DNA from: a virus
IMG/VR virus record: IMGVR_UViG_3300046002_005293
Location: 1 to 20,266 of that record
Length of the DNA stretch: 20,266 nt
Strand: one strand, 5' to 3'
Below the pieces are notes generated by a model. The model searched no databases. It had not been told where the DNA came from and saw nothing but the letters and a program-made list of their open reading frames with translations. The position numbers and the translations under genes are program-made. Positions 12,295 through 16,643 of the stretch are shown here, piece by piece. The stretch's first letter is position 1. Each line of letters begins with the position of its first letter.

Positions 12295-13065
12295 ATGACT
12301 AAATTATTATTAACCGGGGGCTGTAGTTTTAGTGAGTGCATTAGCTCTCATATTGATACTTGGCCTAGACATCTATACCGGACTCTGGAATCGCTTGGGT
12401 ACTCCGCGCATGGTAGCTCTGCTATGGGAAGTCAAGGTAATGGGTTAATTAGTCGTGGAATCATCTATAACGTAACCCAGGCTCTCAAAACACATCAACC
12501 AAAAGATATCCTGGTTGGTGTAATGTGGTCTGGATCCGACAGACATGATTTTAGATGCACTGATCCCAATTTGTTAGGATTTGTTACAAAACGAATTAAA
12601 AATGGATGGATGAAGAATCCAACTGGCTTTGTCAAGGACGCTGACCCAAATTGGGTAATACTGAACAAGGGGTGGGATAATCCCGAAGCAGAAGCGTACT
12701 ATCGCACGTTCCATGATAATATAGGCTCATCAATTTACAGTATTGAACATGTACTGCGCACTCAATGGTTTTTGCAATCACGTGGGGTACCTTATTTTTT
12801 TAGCGATTATATCGATAATAATTTAGTTGCGGTAGAAAATTTGCAGCATGATGAAGTCAAATACTTGTATGAACAAATTGATCGCAGTCAATACTTGCCA
12901 GTAACTAGCGAGTATAACTGGGTCCGTAATAATAGTAAACTGTTACACTTGTGGCCAAAAGAAGCAAAAAAAGGCCCAATGCATCCAACCACAGAACATC
13001 ACAAAGAATTTACAGACCAAGTCATTATGCCTTGGTTGCAGTTGAAAGAATATTTGCCTGGTTGA
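12295..13065 (+). CDS. SGNH/GDSL hydrolase-like protein 3
   Basis: 256 aa. 'LLLTGGCSFSE' (4-14) holds the candidate nucleophile S11, 'GSSAMGSQGNGLISRG' (40-55) the glycine/asparagine block, and 'HPTTEHH' (230-236) the C-terminal His block. A long middle region with many Trp and His ('VMWSGSDRHDF') may shape the substrate site. No signal peptide. No Shine-Dalgarno is visible before ATG 12295, 18 nt after tRNA-Leu. The last ten bases, including the TGA stop, are also the first ten bases of tRNA-Val. Confidence 0.72.
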   Translation: MTKLLLTGGCSFSECISSHIDTWPRHLYRTLESLGYSAHGSSAMGSQGNGLISRGIIYNVTQALKTHQPKDILVGVMWSGSDRHDFRCTDPNLLGFVTKRIKNGWMKNPTGFVKDADPNWVILNKGWDNPEAEAYYRTFHDNIGSSIYSIEHVLRTQWFLQSRGVPYFFSDYIDNNLVAVENLQHDEVKYLYEQIDRSQYLPVTSEYNWVRNNSKLLHLWPKEAKKGPMHPTTEHHKEFTDQVIMPWLQLKEYLPG

Positions 13066-13131
13066 GCAGAGAGGTTATGCATCTCCTTTACACGGAGAAC
13101 GATGTCAGTTCGAGTCTGACACCAGGTACCA
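13056..13131 (+). tRNA. tRNA-Val (UAC), 5' end inside the SGNH gene
   Basis: Acceptor GCCTGGT/ACCAGGT, anticodon arm TCTCC-TTTACAC-GGAGA, T-arm GTCAG-TTCGAGT-CTGAC, discriminator A, CCA encoded. Bases 8-10 of the tRNA are the TGA stop of the preceding gene. Confidence 0.94.
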
Positions 13132-13137
13132 ATATTT

Positions 13138-13214
13138 GGTCGGGTATCTTAAGAGGAAGTAGAGCCTCCCTCATAAGGAGGAATGTGGAGCTTCGAGTGC
13201 TCCCCTGACCACCA
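13138..13214 (+). tRNA. tRNA-Met (CAU), elongator type
   Basis: Acceptor GGTCGGG/CCTGACC (fully paired, so not an initiator), anticodon arm CCTCC-CTCATAA-GGAGG, T-arm GGAGC-TTCGAGT-GCTCC, discriminator A, CCA encoded. Ile2 identity is the alternative. Confidence 0.9.
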
Positions 13215-13228
13215 AGATAGTTTTATAT

Positions 13229-13302
13229 GGGCGTGTAGTATAATGGGATTACGACGGCTTTGCAAGCCGTTTATGGGAGTTCGATCCTCCCCATGTCCAC
13301 CA
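13229..13302 (+). tRNA. tRNA-Ala (UGC), copy 1
   Basis: Acceptor GGGCGTG/CATGTCC with a G3-T70 pair, the alanine identity determinant. Anticodon arm ACGGC-TTTGCAA-GCCGT, discriminator A, CCA encoded. Confidence 0.94.
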
Positions 13303-13315
13303 TAGTTTTACAAAA

Positions 13316-13405
13316 GGAATGGTCCCATAATGGTATTGGAGCGGATTGCTAATCCGTCGGTCGGCGTAATCCGGCATCTGAGTTCGAGTCTCAGTCATTC
13401 CGCCA
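13316..13405 (+). tRNA. tRNA-Ser (GCU)
   Basis: Class II with long variable arm. Acceptor GGAATGG/TCATTCC, anticodon arm GCGGA-TTGCTAA-TCCGT, discriminator G, CCA encoded. Confidence 0.94.
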
Positions 13406-13413
13406 AGTTTTTT

Positions 13414-13488
13414 CGGTCTTTAGTTCAATGGATAGAATACGTGGCTTCGAACCATGTGATGGGAGTTCGATCCTCTCAAGACCGACCA
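13414..13488 (+). tRNA. tRNA-Arg (UCG)
   Basis: Acceptor CGGTCTT/AAGACCG, D-stem GTTC/GAAT, anticodon arm CGTGG-CTTCGAA-CCATG, T-loop TTCGATC, discriminator A, CCA encoded. U34 rather than the usual bacterial ACG anticodon for this box. Confidence 0.94.
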
Positions 13489-13518
13489 AGAGTTTTATAC
13501 TACACAATAGGAAATAGT

Positions 13519-13989
13519 ATGTTAAAGGTAGATGTTCGAGAGGTTGAAGAATTTATGAGCCGGCAAGGCCCTAATACTCGAGTCTACTTGGGTGCCGACA
13601 GCGAGCGGTTCAAGGTCAACGGCGTCTGGTGGGCTGAATACACAGTGGCTGTGGTTATCCACATCAACGGTCGCAATGGTTGCAAGATCTTTGGAGAAAC
13701 TTCCAAGGAACGTGACTACGATCAAAAGTACAATCGTCCCAGCATGCGGCTCATGAACGAGGTGTACCGGGTTAGCGAAATGTTCCAGCGGCTGCAGGAG
13801 GTACTAAAAGATCGAGAGGTCGAGGTGCACTTGGATATTAATCCTAGCGAAATGCACGGATCCAGCTGTGTAGTGCAGCAGGCAATTGGGTACATACGTG
13901 GCACTTGCAACGTGATCCCCATGGTCAAACCAGATGCTTTCGCTGCCAGTTACGCAGCAGATAGGCTAAAGAGCTTGCTGGCTGCTTGA
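13519..13989 (+). CDS. YkuK/DUF458 family RNase H-like protein
   Basis: 156 aa. ATG 13519 is taken because AGGA (13509-13512) precedes it and longer frames run back through tRNA-Arg and tRNA-Ser. 'RVYLGADSERF' (21-31) with D27, 'VHLDINPSEMHGSS' (103-116) with D106, and 'KPDAFAASYAADR' (137-149) with D148 match the acidic residues of the RNase H-like YkuK family. Members are probable nucleases of unknown substrate, found in Bacillus and in large phages. Its place directly after tRNA-Arg and before a tRNA promoter makes tRNA or RNA processing attractive but unproven. The stop TGA lies in the next promoter's -35. Confidence 0.8.
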   Translation: MLKVDVREVEEFMSRQGPNTRVYLGADSERFKVNGVWWAEYTVAVVIHINGRNGCKIFGETSKERDYDQKYNRPSMRLMNEVYRVSEMFQRLQEVLKDREVEVHLDINPSEMHGSSCVVQQAIGYIRGTCNVIPMVKPDAFAASYAADRLKSLLAA

Positions 13990-14014
13990 CATCTAATAAC
14001 AGTTGTGCTATAAT
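13986..14014 (+). promoter_or_regulatory. sigma70-type promoter P11 (tRNA-Gly operon)
   Basis: Perfect TTGACA (13986-13991) and TATAAT (14009-14014), 17-bp spacer, extended -10 TGC. The preceding gene's TGA is inside the -35. The start would be about 6 nt before the outer tRNA-Gly remnant. Confidence 0.9.
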
Positions 14015-14026
14015 ACATGAATGTAT

Positions 14027-14165
14027 GCGGGGTTCGTATAGTGGAATCAAAAGCACAGCAAGCAGGCGTAACTCAGTGGTAGAGTGTCAGCCTTCCAAGC
14101 TGTTCGTCGCAGGTTCGATCCCTGTCGCCTGCTTGGTGTGCTTTCGATTCTCCTACCCCGCTCCA
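14027..14165 (+). pseudogene. T4-type tRNA-Gly split by an inserted tRNA (outer tRNA)
   Basis: The 5' part GCGGGGT-TCGTATAGTGGAAT and the 3' part TTCGATTCTCCT-ACCCCGC-T-CCA look like the two ends of a T4-like tRNA-Gly: acceptor GCGGGGT (14027-14033)/ACCCCGC (14155-14161), U73, CCA. The D-stem 3' strand, the anticodon arm and the T-stem 5' strand are gone. In their place sits a complete tRNA-Gly(UCC) on a long helix. Confidence 0.75.
14062..14133 (+). tRNA. tRNA-Gly (UCC), nested inside another tRNA-Gly, no CCA
   Basis: Acceptor GCAGGCG (14062-14068)/CGCCTGC (14126-14132), D-arm ACTC/GAGT, anticodon arm TCAGC-CTTCCAA-GCTGT, T-loop TTCGATC, U73. The bases after are TGG, so CCA must be added. 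Flanks extend the acceptor helix by twelve pair positions (14050-14061 with 14133-14144) with one G/G mismatch, and five more pairs (14044-14048/14146-14150) follow after an A/C mismatch. Confidence 0.9.
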
Positions 14166-14171
14166 TAAATA
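14164..14171 (+). promoter_or_regulatory. T4-late-like box CATAAATA
   Basis: CATAAATA overlaps the CCA end of the outer tRNA. The expected start (about 14177) leaves a 15-nt leader with GAGG before the omega-like gene. One base from TATAAATA. Confidence 0.4.
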
Positions 14172-14191
14172 TAAATTAACCGAGGTCTTTG

Positions 14192-14437
14192 ATGAATGTA
14201 ACCCTTAGTCGTGGTACTGGTATTAACACTGAAAAATGCGTGGAAAATGCCGGAGGGAATCGATACAATTTGGTGTTGATTGCTTGCCACCGTGCTCGAG
14301 ACATTGAACGGCATAACATCCAGCGCCAGAAGCAGGCTTACGAGAACCCAATTGTGAGTGCCTTGTTGGACGTGCAAAACGGTGCAGTCGGCGAAGAGTA
14401 TCTCAAGCGAATTAGGACGCCTAACAGGCGGGTATGA
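14192..14437 (+). CDS. rpoZ: RNA polymerase omega subunit (RpoZ)-like protein
   Basis: 81 aa. Residues 16-40 ('CVENAGGNRYNLVLIACHRA' then 'RDIER') match the signature of bacterial omega ('VxxxGNRFDLVLVAxRRAR'). Residues 52-74 ('ENPIVSALLDVQNGAVGEEY') match the following 'xTVIALREIxxG' segment. The length equals a minimal omega, with a basic Arg-rich tail. Omega binds the beta-prime C-terminus and aids RNAP assembly and ppGpp response; a phage copy could replace host omega to alter promoter choice (inference). ATG 14192 is 6 nt after CGAGG (14181-14185). The last ten bases with TGA stop are shared with tRNA-Gly(GCC). Confidence 0.82.
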   Translation: MNVTLSRGTGINTEKCVENAGGNRYNLVLIACHRARDIERHNIQRQKQAYENPIVSALLDVQNGAVGEEYLKRIRTPNRRV

Positions 14438-14501
14438 TGTAATGGTAACCTGAAACCTTGCCAAGGTTTATTCGCGAGTTCGATTCTCGCTACCCGCTCC
14501 A
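14428..14501 (+). tRNA. tRNA-Gly (GCC), 5' end inside the omega-like gene
   Basis: Acceptor GCGGGTA/TACCCGC, anticodon arm AAACC-TTGCCAA-GGTTT, T-arm GCGAG-TTCGATT-CTCGC, U73 (Gly), CCA encoded. Bases 8-10 are the TGA stop of the omega-like gene. Confidence 0.94.
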
Positions 14502-14506
14502 GGATT

Positions 14507-14581
14507 CTGCCCATCGTTCAACGGACAGGACATGGTTCTTCTAAATCCAGAATGGGGGTTCGATTCCCTCTGGGCAGACCA
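14507..14581 (+). tRNA. tRNA-Arg (UCU)
   Basis: Acceptor CTGCCCA/TGGGCAG, anticodon loop CTTCTAA, T-arm GGGGG-TTCGATT-CCCTC, discriminator A, CCA encoded. The anticodon stem has one T/T mismatch (30-40). Confidence 0.9.
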
Positions 14582-14604
14582 ATTTATACACAAGGATACA
14601 CAAC

Positions 14605-14799
14605 ATGACTGAACAACAACAACGAGACGCTGCCATGGAAGAGTTCCTGGCCAAAGGTGGTAAAATTCAACAAGTGGCCACCGGCGTTAGCGGCAGAATC
14701 GAAGGTGTCAACTATTCAGCCTGGGGTGCACCTCGTAAAGCAGGAAGGCCTCCAAACGTGCCTGATACACCTAAAACGGACAAAGCATCGGCGTCTTAA
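14605..14799 (+). CDS. small conserved phage protein
   Basis: 64 aa. AAGGA (14592-14596) precedes ATG 14605. 'AMEEFLAKGGKIQQVATGVS' is a pattern I recall from short proteins of T4-like marine phages. The C-terminal third is Pro/Lys/Ser-rich and probably unstructured ('KAGRPPNVPDTPKTDKA'). 'RKAGRPP' resembles an AT-hook core (GRP), so minor-groove binding is possible but not shown. Confidence 0.6.
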   Translation: MTEQQQRDAAMEEFLAKGGKIQQVATGVSGRIEGVNYSAWGAPRKAGRPPNVPDTPKTDKASAS

Positions 14800-14810
14800 T
14801 CCTCCCGGAA

Positions 14811-14842
14811 TTACTATTTTTTAATATTTGATTAAATAGTAA
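14811..14842 (+). terminator. AT-rich hairpin (possible terminator or leader element)
   Basis: TTACTATTT (14811-14819) pairs with AAATAGTAA (14834-14842) across a 14-nt T/A-rich loop. It lacks the GC-rich stem of a strong terminator and ends just before the AGAGGA ribosome-binding site of the next gene, so it may instead act on translation. Confidence 0.35.
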
Positions 14843-14856
14843 AGAGGATTTATATT

Positions 14857-15393
14857 ATGAGTTTTATCAAATCGGTGATTGTTGTATGGACTATTCCAAC
14901 TTCGCAGTTACCCGATGTAACGTATATACATGATAAACTTGCCGAGATGGCTGCTGTTGGTAGTGCTTCGACCGAAGTGGTATTAACACACGGCCCAGCC
15001 ATTCCGGGTGCAGACTATGCACGAATGAGTGAGTGGAAATTTACCGATCGTGCAGCAGCCGAGGAATTTTCATCGTTCCTGACTACTCATGCTAATGCAG
15101 TATTCATCACGTCTTGTAGAATTATAACTCTTACTAAATCAGTAAATTTGGTCTGGATGGTGCCAAAAGCAAAGTTATCCATTACTAACGACGTCTTGTG
15201 GATACATGACAAAATTGCCGAAATGCGGCTTGACGGCAAATGTTCAACTGAGGTATTTGAACGGGTTCGATATTCACCAATGTCGAGCCAGTGGAAATTT
15301 ACCGATCGTGCAGCAGCCGAGGAATTTTCATCGTTCCTAACTACTCATGCTAATGCAGTATTCATCCGTGGCATCAAAATCAATGATCTTTAA
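14857..15393 (+). CDS. two-domain tandem-duplication protein, unknown
   Basis: 178 aa made of two copies of an approximately 86-residue domain (about 1-86 and 87-178). Each copy reads: K-S-V hydrophobic strand ('KSVIVVWTIP'; 'KSVNLVWMVP'), 'IHDKLAEM'/'IHDKIAEM', a 'STEV' strand, then 'WKFTDRAAAEEFSSFL'. The last blocks (60-84 and 146-170) are identical, and at DNA level 15032-15108 and 15290-15366 differ by one base in 77, while the rest has diverged; this suggests gene conversion. A strand-helix-strand-strand-helix order hints at a ferredoxin-like fold (inference). AGAGGA precedes ATG 14857. Function unknown. Confidence 0.7.
   Translation: MSFIKSVIVVWTIPTSQLPDVTYIHDKLAEMAAVGSASTEVVLTHGPAIPGADYARMSEWKFTDRAAAEEFSSFLTTHANAVFITSCRIITLTKSVNLVWMVPKAKLSITNDVLWIHDKIAEMRLDGKCSTEVFERVRYSPMSSQWKFTDRAAAEEFSSFLTTHANAVFIRGIKINDL
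15032..15366 (+). repeat. near-perfect 77-bp direct repeat inside a gene
   Basis: 15032-15108 and 15290-15366, 258 bp apart (86 codons), identical except G15081 versus A15339. Flanking parts of the duplicated domain are far less similar. Confidence 0.93.
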
Positions 15394-15417
15394 GTAATTA
15401 AAAAAGGAAATTACATT

Positions 15418-15678
15418 ATGACTTTAACTAAATCTGTAGTAATCGTATGGACCATCCCAAAGACGGATATCCAGGGATCCTGTCAGGGAGATCTAGATAT
15501 AAAACTGGATGCGATGGCAGGTGCCGGACAAACAGACAAGAGCGTTTATTGGCATAGTCCTCGCGTTGTCGAGTATCGATTCACTGATCAAGACGCAGCC
15601 GAAGAATTCGCAGGTTACGTAACCTTGATATTTCCGTGTAATACAGATATTGAATCTGTTGCTATCAATTCCATCTAA
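15418..15678 (+). CDS. single-domain paralogue of the preceding tandem protein
   Basis: 86 aa, the same length as one repeat of the gene before. It shares 'LTKSVVIVWTIPK', 'KLDAMAGAG' and 'YRFTDQDAAEEFAGYV' but is diverged. AAGGA (15404-15408) lies 9 nt before ATG 15418. It forms an operon with the preceding gene (24-nt gap) and is followed by a strong terminator. Unknown function; three copies of one domain in a row suggest dosage or partner diversification. Confidence 0.7.
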   Translation: MTLTKSVVIVWTIPKTDIQGSCQGDLDIKLDAMAGAGQTDKSVYWHSPRVVEYRFTDQDAAEEFAGYVTLIFPCNTDIESVAINSI

Positions 15679-15697
15679 CCGCCTGAGCTTGAATAAC

Positions 15698-15720
15698 AGC
15701 GCGGTTAGGCCGCGCTTTTT
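15698..15720 (+). terminator. rho-independent terminator
   Basis: GC-rich stem AGCGCGG (15698-15704)/CCGCGCT (15710-15716), TTAGG loop, then TTTTT. It closes the unit starting at P11 (tRNA-Gly to the duplicated-domain genes). Confidence 0.9.
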
Positions 15721-15734
15721 CATGGTGGACACGG

Positions 15735-15763
15735 TTGACAAGTAATTCAACTTGCCGTATAAT
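15735..15763 (+). promoter_or_regulatory. sigma70-type promoter P12 (tRNA-Lys operon)
   Basis: Perfect TTGACA (15735-15740) and TATAAT (15758-15763), 17-bp spacer, directly after the terminator. Confidence 0.92.
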
Positions 15764-15771
15764 GCTTGTAT

Positions 15772-15801
15772 GCGTTAAGAGATTAACGCGCTCTTTAACA
15801 A
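15772..15801 (+). promoter_or_regulatory. rrn-like boxB/boxA antitermination leader
   Basis: Perfect hairpin GCGTTAA-GAGA-TTAACGC (15772-15789) with a GNRA-type loop, followed immediately by GCTCTTTAACAA (15790-15801), an exact match to the core of enterobacterial rrn boxA. Same order as at 10718-10752. Confidence 0.75.
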
Positions 15802-15815
15802 GTCGATGAAAAACA

Positions 15816-15943
15816 TGACTGTGAGGTCATATTGAAGCTCTGGTGTAAATGGGCACATCCCCCAAGTACTAGTCTTGGAAAAACGGGGAAAGAACACGCG
15901 GCTCCAAAAGCAGATGCGAGTGAGTTTCAATATGATCTTACAC
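15816..15943 (+). ncRNA. candidate structured RNA C ahead of tRNA-Lys
   Basis: A 17-bp helix (15820-15836 with 15926-15942, two G-U pairs) encloses 89 nt with further nested pairing: GTGT/ACAC, TCCC/GGGA and CCAAG-TACTAGT-CTTGG. No ORF. It sits between boxA and tRNA-Lys (which starts 4 nt later), the same place RNA B holds before tRNA-Glu, and has the same plan of a 17-19 bp closing helix around 82-89 nt, although the sequences differ. Identity unknown; a processing stem or a stand-alone sRNA are both possible. Confidence 0.6.
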
Positions 15944-15946
15944 ACT

Positions 15947-16022
15947 GGGACGTTAGCTCAGCTGGTAGAGCAGTAGACTTTTAATCTATTGGTCGTGGGT
16001 TCGAACCCCGCACGTCCTACCA
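15947..16022 (+). tRNA. tRNA-Lys (UUU)
   Basis: Acceptor GGGACGT/ACGTCCT, D-arm GCTC/GAGC of canonical bacterial type, anticodon arm TAGA-CTTTTAA-TCTA, T-loop TTCGAAC, discriminator A, CCA encoded. Confidence 0.95.
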
Positions 16023-16081
16023 TATAGAAATGCATCGGATGGGAGTATTTTGTAAAAAGACCTCGGGTGTATTTCTCTATG
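16021..16081 (+). repeat. inverted repeat in the Lys-Tyr tRNA spacer
   Basis: 16021-16034 can pair with 16068-16081 (14 positions, one mismatch, one G-U), spanning most of the spacer. Probably a processing hairpin; no gene in 16023-16092. Confidence 0.6.
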
Positions 16082-16092
16082 GAAAGTATAAT

Positions 16093-16177
16093 GGACAGGT
16101 GGGTGAGTGGTTAAAACCAGGAGACTGTAAATCTCCCGCCTCTGGCTACGTAGGTTCGAATCCTACCCTGTCCACCA
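16093..16177 (+). tRNA. tRNA-Tyr (GUA)
   Basis: Class II. Acceptor GGACAGG/CCTGTCC, anticodon arm GGAGA-CTGTAAA-TCTCC, T-arm GTAGG-TTCGAAT-CCTAC, discriminator A, CCA encoded. Confidence 0.95.
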
Positions 16178-16183
16178 AAATTT

Positions 16184-16258
16184 GGGCTGATAGTGATAAT
16201 GGGAGCACAGGGCGTTTGCAACGCTTTAGTCGGGGTTCGATCCCCCGTCGGTCCACCA
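16184..16258 (+). tRNA. tRNA-Ala (UGC), copy 2
   Basis: Acceptor GGGCTGA/TCGGTCC with the G3-T70 alanine determinant, anticodon arm GGGCG-TTTGCAA-CGCTT, T-arm CGGGG-TTCGATC-CCCCG, discriminator A, CCA encoded. Sequence differs widely from copy 1, so it is not a recent duplicate. Confidence 0.9.
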
Positions 16259-16264
16259 AAATTT

Positions 16265-16331
16265 TGCGGTCGCGCCGCAGACGACTCAATACTTGGTCGT
16301 AACATCATGTATCTATTAGGTGAAAAGCCTA
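16265..16331 (+). other. spacer with a row of hairpins
   Basis: TGCGG-TCGCG-CCGCA (16265-16279), ACGAC/GTCGT (16281-16300) and TAGG/CCTA (16317-16331). No gene; likely spacer structure or another small RNA. Confidence 0.4.
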
Positions 16332-16340
16332 TCCTTATTT

Positions 16341-16367
16341 GCCTCCATAGTTCAATGGATAGAACAG
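16341..16367 (+). pseudogene. tRNA 5'-half remnant (Arg-like)
   Basis: GCCTCCATAGTTCAATGGAT followed by AGAACAG is the acceptor 5' strand plus a complete D-arm (GTTC/GAAC) of a tRNA, cut off before the anticodon. It joins directly to the intact tRNA-Arg(CCU). The D-arm resembles bacterial tRNA-Arg. Confidence 0.75.
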
Positions 16368-16443
16368 GCCCTGGTAGCTCAGTGAATAGAGTACATTCCT
16401 CCTAAGAATGAGGTCGGGCGTTTGATTCGCCCCCGGGGCACCA
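16368..16443 (+). tRNA. tRNA-Arg (CCU)
   Basis: Acceptor GCCCTGG/CCGGGGC, anticodon arm CATTC-CTCCTAA-GAATG, T-arm GGGCG-TTTGATT-CGCCC, discriminator A, CCA encoded. D-loop AGTGAATA and T-loop TTTGATT have A19 and T56 instead of G19 and C56, a paired change of the D-T loop contact. Confidence 0.92.
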
Positions 16444-16467
16444 TAACTCAAGTAAATAAACATCTAA

Positions 16468-16542
16468 GCCCCTTTAGCATAGTGGTACTGCAATCGCCTT
16501 GTAAGCGATAGAGCGTCTGTTCGATTCAGACAAGGGGCACCA
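16468..16542 (+). tRNA. tRNA-Thr (UGU)
   Basis: Acceptor GCCCCTT/AAGGGGC, anticodon arm ATCGC-CTTGTAA-GCGAT, T-arm GTCTG-TTCGATT-CAGAC, discriminator A, CCA encoded. Confidence 0.94.
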
Positions 16543-16551
16543 TAATATTAT

Positions 16552-16627
16552 CTCCGTAAAGTGTTATCTGGTGGCATGCTGCGTTTGGGACGCAGTGGTG
16601 AAGGTTCAAATCCTTCTATGGAGACCA
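16552..16627 (+). tRNA. tRNA-Pro (UGG)
   Basis: Acceptor CTCCGTA/TATGGAG, anticodon arm CTGCG-TTTGGGA-CGCAG, T-arm GAAGG-TTCAAAT-CCTTC, discriminator A, CCA encoded. Last tRNA of the cluster. Confidence 0.94.
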
Positions 16628-16630
16628 CAT

Positions 16631-16638
16631 AATAAATA
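16631..16638 (+). promoter_or_regulatory. T4-late-like box AATAAATA
   Basis: AATAAATA ends 5 nt before the GTG at 16644; the expected start would coincide with the start codon (leaderless). Confidence 0.45.
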
Positions 16639-16643
16639 GGCAC

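Noticed and set aside
12951-13208. Frame through tRNA-Val and tRNA-Met
   Set aside because: Overlaps the SGNH gene and two tRNAs with no ribosome site.
13330-13518. Upstream extension of the YkuK-like gene
   Set aside because: It would read through tRNA-Ser and tRNA-Arg; AGGA before ATG 13519 supports the shorter protein.
14027-14165. Group I intron or archaeal-type intron in the tRNA
   Set aside because: The insert is itself a complete tRNA on a simple helix; no intron core or bulge-helix-bulge is visible.
16030-16405. Frames across Tyr, Ala and Arg tRNAs
   Set aside because: These translate tRNA sequence and hairpin spacers only.
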